A stretch of DNA of 40,109 bases from Rhodospirillaceae bacterium (GCA_028819475.1 JAPPLJ010000012.1:1-40109), one strand, 5' to 3'. Shown: positions 16,065 through 26,505, numbered from the stretch's first letter. Numbers and translations are program-made. Notes: generated from the sequence alone by a model not told the origin.

Positions 16065-17033
16065 ATGACCAGCCTGTCCCGTGTTGGAATTGCCGGCGTC
16101 CTCGCCGCCGTTGCCGTCGCTGTCATCTACCTTGCCGTCCTTTCGGGCGACTTCGGCGGGCCTGCGGACAACGGCGCATCCGCAACCGGGCAGGCCCGCG
16201 CCGAAAGGCTCTTCGCAGGGCTGAAAAACTCCGAACGGTTCAAGGCGTCGGGCGGCTCGGTCAACTGGGCGGACGCCGAGGCGCTGGGCGACGAAGGCGT
16301 TCTGATCCGCAACCTCAGCATCAAGGGCACGGACTGGGACGGCCGGCCCACGGCGGTTGCAGCCGCAGAAGTGCATATCCGGCGGATCGACTGGAACAAT
16401 ATCGGAATGTCACCCTATGGCGATGTCGAAATCCGCGGATTGACGGCCACCAACAGCAAAGTCGCGGCCTTTGCGGCGGCGACCGGCGTCACGGCTTTCG
16501 TCGCCGATCTGAAGGCGCGGTGGGACTACAAGCCCGACACCCGGATCGCGGATCTCCAAACGCTCGATCTGGCGATCCGGAAATGGGGTACGCTCAGCGC
16601 GCAGGGGCAGCTTCACGGGCTGGATATCGCAATCCTGCAGGAGATGCAGAGTGGCGGCGAAATCGATCCCGCCTATGTCGCCGGTCTGATGGCGGGCGCG
16701 AAAATCGGCCGGCTCGAAATTTCGTTTACGGACCGCGGCGCGATCGACCGGCTGGCGGCAATGCGGGCCGAAGAGACAGGTCAGGACAAGAGCCAAGTCA
16801 TCGATCGCGCGCTGGCGGGGTTGGCCGCGCAAAAAGCCGGTCAACCTTTCGAAATCGTCCGGCAGGCCTACGACGCCCTGATCGTGTTTGTGAAAAAACG
16901 CGGCACGATCGCCCTCAAGGCGACGCCGGAGAAACCCGTTCCGCTGCTGCGCCTAGCGCTGACCAGCAGGTCCACCCCGGCGGGCATCGACCGGCTGGCG
17001 CGGGAATTGGGCCTGTCTGTCGAGGCGCGCTGA
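16065..17033 (+). CDS. Unrecognised membrane-anchored periplasmic protein
   Basis: I do not recognise the family. The 322-aa protein starts at the ATG at 16065 and has one N-terminal hydrophobic segment (VGIAGVLAAVAVAVIYLAVL, residues 6-25) that looks like an uncleaved anchor or signal peptide. The rest is soluble, with repeating beta-type phrases (VLIRNLSIKGTDWDG, EVHIRRIDWNNIG, DVEIRGLTATNS, RLEISFTDRG) about 30-60 residues apart. That pattern resembles AsmA/YdgA-like envelope proteins in style only. It is divergent from glnD across a 264-bp gap and convergent with mutS (23 bp between stops). CATATCT at 16026 could be a -10 box for it. No catalytic motif is seen. Confidence 0.72.
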   Translation: MTSLSRVGIAGVLAAVAVAVIYLAVLSGDFGGPADNGASATGQARAERLFAGLKNSERFKASGGSVNWADAEALGDEGVLIRNLSIKGTDWDGRPTAVAAAEVHIRRIDWNNIGMSPYGDVEIRGLTATNSKVAAFAAATGVTAFVADLKARWDYKPDTRIADLQTLDLAIRKWGTLSAQGQLHGLDIAILQEMQSGGEIDPAYVAGLMAGAKIGRLEISFTDRGAIDRLAAMRAEETGQDKSQVIDRALAGLAAQKAGQPFEIVRQAYDALIVFVKKRGTIALKATPEKPVPLLRLALTSRSTPAGIDRLARELGLSVEAR

Positions 17034-17056
17034 CGCCGGCCGCGCGGCAGGGCGTT

Positions 17057-19711
17057 TCAATCGCGAACGGTCGCGCGCAGCCGGTAAAGGAATTCCAGCG
17101 CTTCACGCGGCGTCAGGTCGTCCGGATTGAGATCCTCCAGCAGCGTCTCGGCTTCGGACGGGCCGGCTGCGCGGGGCGGCTCCGCAATCTCAGCGCTGAA
17201 CAGCGGCAGGTCGTCGGCCAGGCGATTGACGTTCGCGCCCTGATCGCCGGCTTCCAGGGTCGCCAGGACTTCCTCGGCGCGCGCGACAACGGCGCCGGGC
17301 AGGCCGGCCAGGCGGGCGACATGGATGCCGTAACTGGCCTCGGCGTCGCCGGGCGCAACCTCGTGCAGAAAGACGATCTCGTCCTGCCACTCCCTGACCC
17401 GCATGGTGTGCCGCGACAGCCGGTCGAGACGGGCCGAGAGCGCGGTCAGTTCGTGATAGTGCGTCGCGAACAGGGCGCGGCACCGGAGATTGTCGTGCAA
17501 ATGCTCCACCGTCGCCCAGGCGATTGAAAGCCCGTCGAAGGTGGCGGTGCCCCGGCCGATCTCGTCCAGTATGACCAGCGAGCGCGGCGAGGCCTGGTTC
17601 AGGATCGCGGCGGTCTCGACCATCTCGACCATGAAGGTGGAACGGCCGCGCGCAAGGTCGTCGGCCGCGCCGACCCGCGAGAACAGCCGGTCGACGATGC
17701 CGATCGTCGCGCTCTGCGCCGGCACGAAGCTGCCGGCCTGCGCGAGAATCGCGATCAACGCATTCTGGCGCAGGAACGTGCTTTTGCCGGCCATGTTCGG
17801 CCCGGTCAGCAACCACAGGTTCCGGTCGGGGCCTAGGTCGCAGTCGTTCGGCACGAAGGGCGTATCGGGCTGCATCGCCTCGACGACCGGGTGCCGGCCG
17901 GCCGACACGGCGAAGGACGCATCCGCCGTTACCGTGGGCCGGCACCAGCCGTTGTCGGCGGCCAGGGCGGCCAGGGCGGCGCTGACATCGAGTTCCGCCA
18001 TGGCCTGGGCCGCCCGGGCGATCGGTTCCGCCTGGCCCAGCGTTTCGGCGAGCAGGTCGTCGAACAGCGCCAGTTCGATCGCCAGCGACCGGTCGACCGC
18101 GCGGACGAGATCGGATTCCAGTTCGGAAAGGGCGACCGTGGTATAGCGCGTCGCGCTCGCCATGGTCTGCCGGTGGATGAAGGGACTCTCGGCGCCGGTC
18201 GGCAGCTTGCCCGATTGCGCCGTCGAGACTTCGATATAGTAGCCAAGCACATTGTTGTGCCGGATCTTGAGCGAAGGGATTCCGGTCTTTTCGCGCAAAT
18301 CCGCTTCCATCCTCGCGATCAGGCCGCGGCCGTCCTTCCTGAGCGCCGTCTGCTTGTCGAGCGCTTCGGAATAGCCCGGCGCTATGAAGCCGCCGTCGCG
18401 GCTTTGCAGAGGCAGATCCTCCGCCAGGGCGCGGCTCAGCCGGTCGACCAGGGGGTCGTGGCTGCCGAGGCGGCGGACGAGGTCGGTCAATTCTTCGAGA
18501 CCGGCGAGGCCCGTGGCGCCGAGGGCTCCGCCCAGCGGACCGGTCGCTGCCAGAGCGTCGCGGATCGCCGCAAGGTCTCGTGGACCGCCGCGGCCCAGGG
18601 ACAGCCGCGAAAGGGCCCGCTCGGCATCAGGCGTTTGTTTCAGCAGGTCGCGCACCCGGTCGCGAACGCCGGGATCGTCCTCGAAGAAGCCGACCAGCCG
18701 GAGCCGCGCTTCGATGGCCGCAACATCGGTCAGCGGCGCACCGAGCCGTTCGGCCAGCAGCCGGGCGCCGGGGCCGGTGAGGGTGCGGTCGACGACCGAC
18801 AGCAGGCTGCCTTTCCGTTCGCCCGACAGGGTTCGGGCCAGCTCCAGGTTGCGCCGCGTCGGCGCGTCGATTTCCATCGTATCGCCGCCGCCATGGCGGA
18901 TCGGGCGCGACAGGCGCGGGGCCCGGCCCCGTTGGGTCAGATCGACATAGTCGAGCAACGCGCCGGCCGCGGCCGTTTCCGAGCGGGTGAAGGCCCCGAA
19001 CGAATCGAGCGAAGCGACAGCGAAATGCGCCGTGAGGCGGGCCTCGGCATTCAGACTGTCGAAACGGCTGGCCGGCTGAACGGTCAGCCGGTCGCTCCAC
19101 TCGGCGAAGGCCTCGTAAAGCGCGGGCTGCTCGATCAACCTGTCGGAGACGAGGATTTCCGATGGCTCGAGCCGTGACAGCACCGCGCCTAGGTCGCCGG
19201 GCGTGACCGGCTGGACGGCAAAATCGCCCGTCGTCATGTCGAGCCACGCCAGGCCCAGTTCGCCGCCCGCCTCGGCCAGCGCCGCGAGGTAGCTGTGGGC
19301 CCGGGCGTCGAGCAGCGTGTCCTCGGTCAGCGTGCCGGGGGTCACGACCCGAATGACGTCGCGCCGGACCAGCGCCTTCGATCCGCCGCGTTTCCTTGCC
19401 TCGGCCGGATCTTCCATCTGCTCGCACACCGCGACCTTGAATCCGGCGCGGATCAGACGCGCGAGATAGGTCTCCGCCGCATGGACCGGCACGCCGCACA
19501 TCGGCACATCCTGGCCGGCCTGCTTGCCCCGTTTGGTCAGTGTGATGTCAAGCGCGCCTGCCGCGGCGACGGCATCGTCGAAGAACAGTTCGTAAAAATC
19601 GCCCATCCGGTAGAACACCAGGCAGTCGGGATGCGCCGCCTTGACCTCCCGGTAGTGCGCCAGCATGGGCGTCAGGCCCGGTTTCCCGGGCGGTTCGACG
19701 GGGACGTTCAT
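17057..19711 (-). CDS. mutS: MutS, DNA mismatch repair ATPase
   Basis: Recognises base mismatches and small loops and recruits MutL. The mismatch-binding motif is intact at the N-terminus: GDFYELF with Phe39 and Glu41. The C-terminal ABC-type ATPase has Walker [10 protein letters not shown], Walker [17 protein letters not shown] and the ATHYHELT switch. At 884 aa it is the usual length. The ATG at 19711 ([20 protein letters not shown]) is chosen because the MutS homology starts a few residues later; an open frame upstream to 20026 would add 105 residues overlapping the malic enzyme gene on the other strand. It is divergent from that gene across 226 bp, a common alphaproteobacterial pairing. 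Confidence 0.97.
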   Translation of the reverse strand: MNVPVEPPGKPGLTPMLAHYREVKAAHPDCLVFYRMGDFYELFFDDAVAAAGALDITLTKRGKQAGQDVPMCGVPVHAAETYLARLIRAGFKVAVCEQMEDPAEARKRGGSKALVRRDVIRVVTPGTLTEDTLLDARAHSYLAALAEAGGELGLAWLDMTTGDFAVQPVTPGDLGAVLSRLEPSEILVSDRLIEQPALYEAFAEWSDRLTVQPASRFDSLNAEARLTAHFAVASLDSFGAFTRSETAAAGALLDYVDLTQRGRAPRLSRPIRHGGGDTMEIDAPTRRNLELARTLSGERKGSLLSVVDRTLTGPGARLLAERLGAPLTDVAAIEARLRLVGFFEDDPGVRDRVRDLLKQTPDAERALSRLSLGRGGPRDLAAIRDALAATGPLGGALGATGLAGLEELTDLVRRLGSHDPLVDRLSRALAEDLPLQSRDGGFIAPGYSEALDKQTALRKDGRGLIARMEADLREKTGIPSLKIRHNNVLGYYIEVSTAQSGKLPTGAESPFIHRQTMASATRYTTVALSELESDLVRAVDRSLAIELALFDDLLAETLGQAEPIARAAQAMAELDVSAALAALAADNGWCRPTVTADASFAVSAGRHPVVEAMQPDTPFVPNDCDLGPDRNLWLLTGPNMAGKSTFLRQNALIAILAQAGSFVPAQSATIGIVDRLFSRVGAADDLARGRSTFMVEMVETAAILNQASPRSLVILDEIGRGTATFDGLSIAWATVEHLHDNLRCRALFATHYHELTALSARLDRLSRHTMRVREWQDEIVFLHEVAPGDAEASYGIHVARLAGLPGAVVARAEEVLATLEAGDQGANVNRLADDLPLFSAEIAEPPRAAGPSEAETLLEDLNPDDLTPREALEFLYRLRATVRD

Positions 19712-19937
19712 AGTCGGGAAAGGGCGGGGCCTTTGCTCGGCGTTCCGGGGCGCATCGCCGCTATCCTCGCCAAGCTTGCGCCCGTTGTCGATATCGTCGT
19801 CGGCAAAACCCCCGCCGACCGTAGATGCGCCGTAGGGGATGCGCCGGATGGGGGTGTGACGGACGCGGCGATGGGCAGGCGCGGCGGCGCGGCCTATAAC
19901 GGCGGCATCCGACACCCAGCCCGCCAGCGCCGCCGCC

Positions 19938-22196
19938 ATGTCCGAATCCGAACACGTTACCGACCGGGAAGCCCTGCTGATGCACGCCTCCGGGCGGCCG
20001 GGCAAGATCGAAATATCGCCGACCAAACCGCTGACGACCCAGCGGGACCTCGCGCTCGCCTATTCGCCCGGTGTCGCGGCGCCGGTGCTGCGCATCTCGG
20101 AAGACGAAGGCGCGGCCTACGACTACACGGCGCGCGGCAACCTGGTGGGCGTCATCTCCAACGGCACGGCGATTCTCGGCCTCGGCGATCTGGGCGCGCT
20201 TGCCTCGAAGCCGGTGATGGAGGGCAAGGCCGTCCTGTTCAAGCGCTTTGCCGATGTCGATGCGATCGACCTGGAGGTCAGCACCGACGATGTCGACGCC
20301 TTCGTCAACTGCGTCCGCTATCTCGGGCCGAGCTTCGGCGGGATTAACCTCGAAGACATCAAGGCGCCGGACTGTTTCATCATCGAACAGCAGCTGCGCG
20401 AACTCCTCGACATTCCGGTGTTTCACGACGATCAGCACGGCACCGCCATCATCATGGCGGCCGGCCTGATCAACGCGCTCGACCTGACCGGCCGTTCGAT
20501 CCGCAAGGCGAAAGTCGTGATCAACGGCGCCGGCGCTTCGGGTATCGCCTGCGCCGAACTGATCAAGGCGATGGGGGTGCCGGAAGACCACGTCGTCATG
20601 TGCGACACCCGCGGCGTCATCTATCAGGGCCGCGAGCAGGGCATGAACCAGTGGAAATCGGCCCACGCGGCGGCCACCGACGCGCGCACGCTCGAAGACG
20701 CGGTCAGCGGCGCCGACGTGGCGGTCGGCCTGTCGGTCAAGGGCGCGTTCACCGGCGAAATGATCAAGCGGATGAGCGCCAAGCCGATCGTCTTCGCGCT
20801 CGCCAACCCGGATCCGGAAATCACGCCCGAGGAGGTTCAGGCAGTCCGCGCCGACGCCATCGTCGCGACCGGCCGGTCGGATTACCAGAACCAGGTCAAT
20901 AACGTGCTGGGCTTCCCCTACATTTTCCGGGGCGCCCTCGACGTCCGGGCGTCGACGATCAACGACACGATGAAGATTGCCGCCGCCGAAGCGCTCGCGA
21001 AGCTGGCGCGGGAGGACGTTCCGGACGAAGTCGACGCGGCCTATTCCGGCCGCCGTCTACGCTACGGCCCCGACTATGTCATCCCGGTGCCGTTCGATCC
21101 GCGCCTGATCGAGGCGGTGCCGTACGCCGTCGCCACCGCCGCCATGGAGAGCGGCGTCGCCCGCAAATTCATCGTCGACGAAGACGGCTACCGGCAGGAA
21201 CTGCGCAGCCGGCTGGACCCGGCCGCCTCTTCGCTGCAACGGGTGCTGGACCAGGCGCGCGCGAACCCCAGGAAGATGGTCTTCGCCGAGGGCGAGGAGG
21301 AACGGGCCATCCGGGCGGCGATCGCCTATGTCACCTCGGGCTACGGGACGGCCGTGCTGGTCGGCCGCGAGCAGCTGATCCAGGCCGCGCTTGAGGAGGC
21401 TGGCCTCGAACTGCCTGCCGGAGTCGACGTGCACAATGCGCGCAAATCAACGTCCCACAAACAGTTCGCCGAGTTGCTGTACCAGCGCAAGCAACGCGAG
21501 GGCTGGCTGTTCCGCGACTGCCAGCGCATGGTGAACCAGGACCGCAACGTCTATGCGGCCTGCCTGGTCGCGAGCGGCGAGGCGGACGCCATGCTGACCG
21601 GCCTGACCCGGCGCTTTGCCGTCAGCTACGAGCAGATCCGCTATCTCATCGACAACCGCCAGGGCGCCCGGGTCTTCGGCATGACGATGATCGTCGCGCG
21701 CGGACGGACCGTGTTTATCGCCGATTCGAGCGTCAACGAGGAGCCGACCTCGGTCATGCTGGCCGATATCGCGGAGCAGGCCGCCGCCAAGGCGCGCGAC
21801 CTGGGCCACGAGCCGCGGGTCGCTTTCCTGTCCCATTCGAATTTCGGCAATCCCCTGACCGACCGGGGCGACCGGATTCGCGACGCGGTGGCATTACTCG
21901 ATTCGCGCCGGACCGACTTCGAATACGACGGCGACCTTTCCGCCGATGTCGCACTCGATCCGGCCCTGATGGCGCTCTATCCGTTCTGCCGGCTGTCGGG
22001 CCCGGCTAACGTCCTGGTGATGCCGGATCTCGACGCCGCCAACATCTCCGCCAAGCTGATGCAGAAGATCGGCGGCGGCACGGCGATCGGGCCGATCATG
22101 CTGGGCCTCGACAAGCCGGTGCAGATCGCCCAGATGGGCTCGACGGTCAACGACCTGCTGAACCTGGCGGCCTTCGCCGCCGCGGACGCCGCCTGA
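19938..22196 (+). CDS. maeB: NADP-dependent malic enzyme fused to phosphotransacetylase-like domain
   Basis: MaeB-type enzyme decarboxylating malate to pyruvate with NADPH formation. The N-terminal malic domain has [13 protein letters not shown] (about residues 38-50) and the conserved FHDDQHGTA motif (about 161-169). The nucleotide-binding domain has [17 protein letters not shown] (about 194-210). From about residue 430 a phosphate acetyl/butyryltransferase-like domain follows ([18 protein letters not shown], then [16 protein letters not shown] sequence near the end), which in this family is regulatory rather than catalytic. At 752 aa it is the expected full length. The ATG at 19938 gives [18 protein letters not shown], close to the usual N-terminus. 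Confidence 0.95.
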   Translation: MSESEHVTDREALLMHASGRPGKIEISPTKPLTTQRDLALAYSPGVAAPVLRISEDEGAAYDYTARGNLVGVISNGTAILGLGDLGALASKPVMEGKAVLFKRFADVDAIDLEVSTDDVDAFVNCVRYLGPSFGGINLEDIKAPDCFIIEQQLRELLDIPVFHDDQHGTAIIMAAGLINALDLTGRSIRKAKVVINGAGASGIACAELIKAMGVPEDHVVMCDTRGVIYQGREQGMNQWKSAHAAATDARTLEDAVSGADVAVGLSVKGAFTGEMIKRMSAKPIVFALANPDPEITPEEVQAVRADAIVATGRSDYQNQVNNVLGFPYIFRGALDVRASTINDTMKIAAAEALAKLAREDVPDEVDAAYSGRRLRYGPDYVIPVPFDPRLIEAVPYAVATAAMESGVARKFIVDEDGYRQELRSRLDPAASSLQRVLDQARANPRKMVFAEGEEERAIRAAIAYVTSGYGTAVLVGREQLIQAALEEAGLELPAGVDVHNARKSTSHKQFAELLYQRKQREGWLFRDCQRMVNQDRNVYAACLVASGEADAMLTGLTRRFAVSYEQIRYLIDNRQGARVFGMTMIVARGRTVFIADSSVNEEPTSVMLADIAEQAAAKARDLGHEPRVAFLSHSNFGNPLTDRGDRIRDAVALLDSRRTDFEYDGDLSADVALDPALMALYPFCRLSGPANVLVMPDLDAANISAKLMQKIGGGTAIGPIMLGLDKPVQIAQMGSTVNDLLNLAAFAAADAA

Positions 22197-22346
22197 ACCG
22201 ACCGTTTCAGGGTCCGGCCGCACCGGCCCGCCATGGACTCGGACATTTCACCGTGATGTCATGCCCGGCGCATACTATGCCCGGATGTACGGGCCGTGCC
22301 GGCAAGTGCACCGGACATCGGCAAGCATTGGGACAGGGGGCCGGAC

Positions 22347-23921
22347 GTGGCCGATACAGGCAGCGATACGCCGGAGACAGGCAAGGACTCCCCACCGGAT
22401 GCGCCTGAAACGGCGGGCCGGCACGGGCCTTCCGGCCTGCGCCCCGCTGCGCCGCCTGCCTCCGCCATCCGGGGCGCATCCGGAAGGGACCTGACGGCGC
22501 CGCTTGCCGCCGGCGCGGCCGCCGGCGCGGTCGCCGGCATCGTCAACTCCGGCGCCGGCGCGGTGCAGGGCATACTGGCCGGGCTCGCGGCCGGTTTCGC
22601 CACCGGCCTCCTCTTGCGGGCCGTCGCGATGCGATCGTCGCGGCACCGCCCCGAAGCCGCGCCGACAGGGCATGAACCGGTCGGATCCGCAGACCGGGGC
22701 GAGACCGGGACGGGCGCTGCGATGCAGCAGGCAACCGTCGATCTGGTGCGTCGAATGCCGGTGCCGGCAGTCCTCGTCAGCGAAGGCCGGGACGTTCTGG
22801 CCGTCAGCCGCGGGGCGGAAGACCTGTTGCGCCGCGTTGCCGAGGGCCGGCCGCTGCCGGATTCGATTCGCCATCCGGAGTTGCTGGCGGCAGTCCAGCA
22901 CTCCGTCGAGGACGGTGTCGAGCGGGAGGTGACGATCCGGGAATCCGTGCCGCAGGACCGCCATCTCCAGGCGCTGGTGGCGCCGCTCGGCCAACCGGCG
23001 CGGGCCGGATCGCCGGACCGGCAGGACGGGTCCGGCCGGGAGCCGGACGGTCTCCGGGGAGCGCTGATTCTCCTGCGTGACCTGACCCCGCAGATCCAGG
23101 CCGACCGGATGCGGGTCGATCTGGTCGCCAACGTCTCCCACGAACTGCGCACGCCGCTCGCCTCGCTGGCCGGTTTTCTCGAAACCCTGCGCGGTCCGGC
23201 GGCAAACGATGCCGCGGCCCAGGAGCGGTTCCTGAGAATCATGGAGGAGCAGACGGCGCGCATGACGCGGCTGGTCGATTCGCTGCTGTCGCTGTCGAAC
23301 ATCGAGATGGACGAGCACCGACCGCCGACCGGCCGGGTCGAACTCAACGCGACGGTGCGGCGCGTGATCGATGCACTGAAGATCGTTGCCGAGCGGCTGG
23401 GTAGCCGGATCGTCGCGATGCACGAGCTCGAACCGGCGGAAATCGTCGGCGACGAAGACCAGATTGCCAGGGTCGCCCGCAACCTGATCGAAAATGCGAT
23501 CAAATACGGCAAGCCCGGCACGGCGATCGAGGTCCGGGTCTTCGCTCCGGGCGGGAGCGGACCGGGCGTCGGCGAAGTGGCGGTATCCGTGAACGACTGC
23601 GGCGACGGCATTCCGGAGGAACATCTGCCGCGGCTGACCGAGCGCTTCTACCGTGTCGACGTTGCCCGCGCGCGCAACGTCGGGGCGAATGTTGCGGCGC
23701 CTTCCGGCGGGACCCCTGCCGGCGCTGGCGGCCAACCCCCCGATTCTGGCGGCGCCGGCCTGGGGCTGGCGATCGTCAAGCATATTCTGGCGCGCCATGG
23801 CGGGCGGCTGGAAATTGCCAGCGAGATCGGCGTGGGCAGCCGCTTCACCGCCGTGTTCCCGCCGGCGCCGGCCGCCGCATCGCTGCCCCCCGGAGAAACG
23901 GAACCAGGGCAGCCGGCGTAG
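22347..23921 (+). CDS. Sensor histidine kinase, PhoR-like, orphan
   Basis: Membrane histidine kinase with no response regulator nearby. Near the N-terminus two glycine/alanine-rich hydrophobic stretches (about residues 53-92) suggest a short membrane hairpin. A PAS-like region follows (VLVSEGRDVLAVSRGAEDLL). The HisKA H-box is ANVSHELRTPLASLAGF with His265; the N-box is NLIENAIKYG (Asn379); G1 is NDCGDGIPEE; the F-box is RFYRVD; and G2 is GGAGLGLAIVKH. Between F-box and G2 about 20 extra Gly/Pro/Ala-rich residues enlarge the ATP lid. I prefer the GTG at 22347 (AGGGGG 6 bp upstream) over a GTG at 22296 without a ribosome site; the latter would add 17 residues. It resembles PhoR most, but no pst/phoB genes adjoin, so the signal is unknown. 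Confidence 0.87.
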   Translation: MADTGSDTPETGKDSPPDAPETAGRHGPSGLRPAAPPASAIRGASGRDLTAPLAAGAAAGAVAGIVNSGAGAVQGILAGLAAGFATGLLLRAVAMRSSRHRPEAAPTGHEPVGSADRGETGTGAAMQQATVDLVRRMPVPAVLVSEGRDVLAVSRGAEDLLRRVAEGRPLPDSIRHPELLAAVQHSVEDGVEREVTIRESVPQDRHLQALVAPLGQPARAGSPDRQDGSGREPDGLRGALILLRDLTPQIQADRMRVDLVANVSHELRTPLASLAGFLETLRGPAANDAAAQERFLRIMEEQTARMTRLVDSLLSLSNIEMDEHRPPTGRVELNATVRRVIDALKIVAERLGSRIVAMHELEPAEIVGDEDQIARVARNLIENAIKYGKPGTAIEVRVFAPGGSGPGVGEVAVSVNDCGDGIPEEHLPRLTERFYRVDVARARNVGANVAAPSGGTPAGAGGQPPDSGGAGLGLAIVKHILARHGGRLEIASEIGVGSRFTAVFPPAPAAASLPPGETEPGQPA

Positions 23922-23947
23922 CCGGACGCAGCCCGGTTCAGGCCGGC

Positions 23948-24985
23948 TCAGACCGTCGGGTCGTCGCGCAGCCTGACCAGTTGTTTGCCGAAATTCTCGC
24001 TGCGGAACAGCTTCAGCAGGGCCCTGGGCGCATTTTCGATGCCGACCTCGACATCTTCGCGATACCTGATCCGGCCTTCGGCGATCCAGCCGGCCATCGC
24101 CTCCAGGCCCTCCTGCCAGCGGCTCCAGAAATCGGTGACGATGAAACCGGTGACGCGCAGCCGGTTGGTGAGGATCTGGCGGGTATAACGCGGCACCCGT
24201 TCCGGCTCGGTCAGGTTGTATTCGCTGATCATGCCACAGATAGCGACCCGGCCGAACGGATTGGTCAGCGGATAGACGGCGTCGGAAATCCAGCCGCCGA
24301 CATTGTCGAAATAGCCGTCGATGCCGTCCGGGCAGGCCTCCGCCAAAGCTGCACCGAGGGCCGCGGAATCCTTGCCGAAGCGGCGATAGTCGAGACAGGC
24401 GTCGTAGCCCAGCTCGTCGACGCAATAGCCGCACTTGGCCTCGCCGCCGGCAATGCCGACGACCTGTGCGGCGCCCTCTATCCGGGCGATCTGGCCGACC
24501 AGCCCGCCGACGGCGCCGGACGCGGCCGACACGACGACCGTGTCGCCCGCCTTGACGCTCATCACCTCTTTCGTGCCGAAATAGGCTGTCATGCCGGGCA
24601 TGCCGAGAACGCCGACGGCGGTCGAAACCGGCGCCAGGGCAGGGTCGATCCTGCGGGTGAGCCGGCCGCCGGTGACACCGTATTCCTGCCAGCCCAGCCG
24701 CTCCTCGACGATGTCGCCGACACGGAAGTCCGGATGATTCGACGCGACGACCTCGCCGACCGTGCCGCCCTCCATTACGGCGCCGACCTCGACTGGTTTC
24801 GCATAGCTTTTCCCGGCATTCATCCGGCCACGCATGTAGGGATCGACCGAGAGCCAGATGTTGTGGATCAGGATTTCGCCTTCGCCCGGTTCCGGGACCG
24901 GCGTTTCCACGAGCCGGAAATTGGATTCGTCGAACATCCCGGCCGGCCGTTCGGCCAGCAGCCATTGGCGGTTCACAAGCGTCAT
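23948..24985 (-). CDS. NADP-dependent oxidoreductase, CurA/2-alkenal reductase type
   Basis: Zinc-free medium-chain dehydrogenase/reductase that probably reduces C=C bonds of enals or enones with NADPH. Residues 1-20 (TLVNRQWLLAERPAGMFD) and LSVDPYMRGRMN (about 45-56) are hallmarks of the CurA/YncB group. The nucleotide-binding motif VVVSAASGAVGGLVGQIA is near 150-167, and YFDNVGG near 225. At 345 aa it is standard. The ATG at 24985 matches the family start. The open frame extends far upstream, but that part overlaps the aldolase gene in another frame and is not homologous. It lies 50 bp after the aldolase on the same strand; the two may be co-transcribed. The substrate is unknown. Confidence 0.9.
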   Translation of the reverse strand: MTLVNRQWLLAERPAGMFDESNFRLVETPVPEPGEGEILIHNIWLSVDPYMRGRMNAGKSYAKPVEVGAVMEGGTVGEVVASNHPDFRVGDIVEERLGWQEYGVTGGRLTRRIDPALAPVSTAVGVLGMPGMTAYFGTKEVMSVKAGDTVVVSAASGAVGGLVGQIARIEGAAQVVGIAGGEAKCGYCVDELGYDACLDYRRFGKDSAALGAALAEACPDGIDGYFDNVGGWISDAVYPLTNPFGRVAICGMISEYNLTEPERVPRYTRQILTNRLRVTGFIVTDFWSRWQEGLEAMAGWIAEGRIRYREDVEVGIENAPRALLKLFRSENFGKQLVRLRDDPTV

Positions 24986-25035
24986 GACTTCGGTATTCCG
25001 TTCTTGGGCGGTCGCGGATGCTTTCGACCGAGGGT

Positions 25036-25851
25036 TCAGCCCCATCGCTCGCGGTGGGCGTCCATGGCGGCGCGGGCGCCGGCGCGAATCAGGGAAAGGT
25101 CGCTGCCGGCGGCAACCAGGTCGTAACCGCGATCGAACATCTGAGCCGGCGAATGGCCCGAATGGGGCACGGCGGCCATCGGCTTGCCCGACGCCTTCAC
25201 CGCCGCTTCGGCACTTTCGATAATGGCGCGGGCCTCCGCCGCCGGCACGGTCGGGTTGTAGCCGCTGGTGGCGGTCAGGTCGGTCGGGCCGATGAACAGG
25301 ATATCGACGCCGTCGACCTGCGCGATCTCCGGAATGTTGGCGACACCCTTCTGCGTCTCGATCTGAATTATGGCGCAGACTTCGTCGTCGATTCGGTTCC
25401 AGTATTCGGCTGAATCGTGCCCGAACCCGGTGGCGCGGATCGCGCTGACGGCGCAGCCCCGGTTGCCGGCCGGCGGGTATTTGCAGGCGCGCACCGCCAC
25501 CTCGGCCTCTGCGGCGGTCTCGACATAGGGCACCATGATGCCCTCGGCGCCGGTATCCAGCGCACGCTTGATGTAGGGCGTATCGTTCCACGGCACCCGG
25601 ATGAACGCGGCCGGGCCGCCCGGCGCGCGGCCGTCGTCGTTGGCCGCGCCGATGCTGCCGGAGCACAGCGCCTGCATCTGCGCCGCCGCCCCCATCAGGT
25701 CGCCCGGCCCGTGTTCGTGATCGATGATGACGAAATCGACGCCGGCCCGGGCGACGATCTCCGCGTTCATGCTGCTGTTGGCCACCAGCCAGAGGCCGAG
25801 GGATTTCCTGCCGGCCGCAAGCCGGGCCTTCACGGGATTGCTGCGAATCAT
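25036..25851 (-). CDS. HpcH/HpaI-type class II aldolase
   Basis: Metal-dependent pyruvate aldolase family (4-hydroxy-2-oxoheptanedioate aldolase and relatives), cleaving 2-oxo-4-hydroxy acids. Key features: FVIIDHEHGPGD with catalytic His45, FIRVPWNDTPYIKRALDTGAEGIMVPY (split here across residues 83-109) with the substrate-binding Arg, Glu165 in IIQIETQKG and Asp191 in FIGPTDLTA as metal ligands. At 271 aa it is slightly longer than HpaI (about 260). A 15-residue insert (CSGSIGAANDDGRAPGG) after the first metal-site helix is unusual and may be a surface loop. A 19-bp tandem repeat lies just upstream of the start at 25851. It precedes the CurA-type reductase; a joint role in degrading an oxo or enone compound is possible but only inferred. 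Confidence 0.88.
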   Translation of the reverse strand: MIRSNPVKARLAAGRKSLGLWLVANSSMNAEIVARAGVDFVIIDHEHGPGDLMGAAAQMQALCSGSIGAANDDGRAPGGPAAFIRVPWNDTPYIKRALDTGAEGIMVPYVETAAEAEVAVRACKYPPAGNRGCAVSAIRATGFGHDSAEYWNRIDDEVCAIIQIETQKGVANIPEIAQVDGVDILFIGPTDLTATSGYNPTVPAAEARAIIESAEAAVKASGKPMAAVPHSGHSPAQMFDRGYDLVAAGSDLSLIRAGARAAMDAHRERWG

Positions 25852-25878
25852 GGGCGTACTACCGGAATTGCCGGGCGC

Positions 25879-25916
25879 GAGGTTGACGCCCCTGTTTGAG
25901 GTTAACGCCCCTGTTT
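25879..25916. repeat. 19-bp tandem direct repeat upstream of the aldolase gene
   Basis: GAGGTTGACGCCCCTGTTT at 25879-25897 is followed without a gap by a second copy at 25898-25916 that differs only by G to A (GTTGAC becomes GTTAAC). It lies 28-65 bp before the aldolase start, where transcription factors act. The 19-bp period is close to two helical turns. It could be an operator pair or a simple recent duplication. Confidence 0.75.
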
Positions 25917-25965
25917 AGGGTGCGCGTACCGGAAAGGGGAGTCCTGTCGCCGTTGCGGCAGGCCG

Positions 25966-26505
25966 CTACATGCCGCAGGCGGATTTCGCCCGGGCAAAGG
26001 CCGCCCGAAATCCGGCCAGCGAATACGTGTCGACCGTCAGCGTGCCGCGCGACGACCGGCCGGTCACGGTCAGGCGCGCGCGGTCGGACAGGTTCCTGAC
26101 GATCTTCCGGTCTTCGGCCGCATCTTCGCCCCAGGCGCTGTCCGCGCTGGTGCGGAGCTTGAACGTCGCGCCGTTGTTGAATTTCAGCGTGGCGGCGATG
26201 CCGGCCTTGTAGCGGTAGCCGGCGCGGACCTCGACCTGCCCGCGCACCTTGTGCTTCGGCCAGAAGGAAACCAGCAGGCTGGTCTCGCCCCGGCGCTTGT
26301 ATTTTCCCCGGCTCTGTTTCGGTATGGCGGCCGCATAGCAGACGGCTGCCCCCGCGGCCTTGGCCTTGTGGACTTCCCAGTCCTTGTATTTGGCGATGAA
26401 ACTCTTCGGCGCGGGTTGCGCCGCGGCCGGCCCCTGCAGGGCCGCAATCGCCCCGGCGCCGATGCAGGCAATTGCGGCAGCATGCCGGCAGATCCTGGCC
26501 AACAT
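25966..26505 (-). CDS. Invasion-associated locus B (IalB)-like secreted protein
   Basis: Small secreted protein of the IalB-like family, common in alphaproteobacteria and of uncertain role. The start at 26505 gives MLARICRHAAAIACIGAGAIAALQGPAAAQ, a clear signal peptide cleaved near AAAQ (about residue 30). The mature part has DWEVHKAKAAGAAVCYAA, LLVSFWPKHKVRGQVEV, a central GYRYKAGIAATLKFNNG, and ends AGFRAAFARAKSACGM. The two cysteines (VCYAA and SACGM) can form the family's usual disulfide. At 179 aa it is typical. The open frame continues upstream into trmH, which is not homologous. The gene begins 10 bp after the trmH stop, so the two are co-transcribed. Confidence 0.75.
   Translation of the reverse strand: MLARICRHAAAIACIGAGAIAALQGPAAAQPAPKSFIAKYKDWEVHKAKAAGAAVCYAAAIPKQSRGKYKRRGETSLLVSFWPKHKVRGQVEVRAGYRYKAGIAATLKFNNGATFKLRTSADSAWGEDAAEDRKIVRNLSDRARLTVTGRSSRGTLTVDTYSLAGFRAAFARAKSACGM

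Noticed and set aside
19712..20026. N-terminal extension of MutS
   Set aside because: It overlaps the divergent malic enzyme gene; MutS homology starts at the ATG at 19711.
24986..25666. N-terminal extension of the CurA-type reductase
   Set aside because: It runs inside the aldolase gene in another frame and has no homology to reductases.
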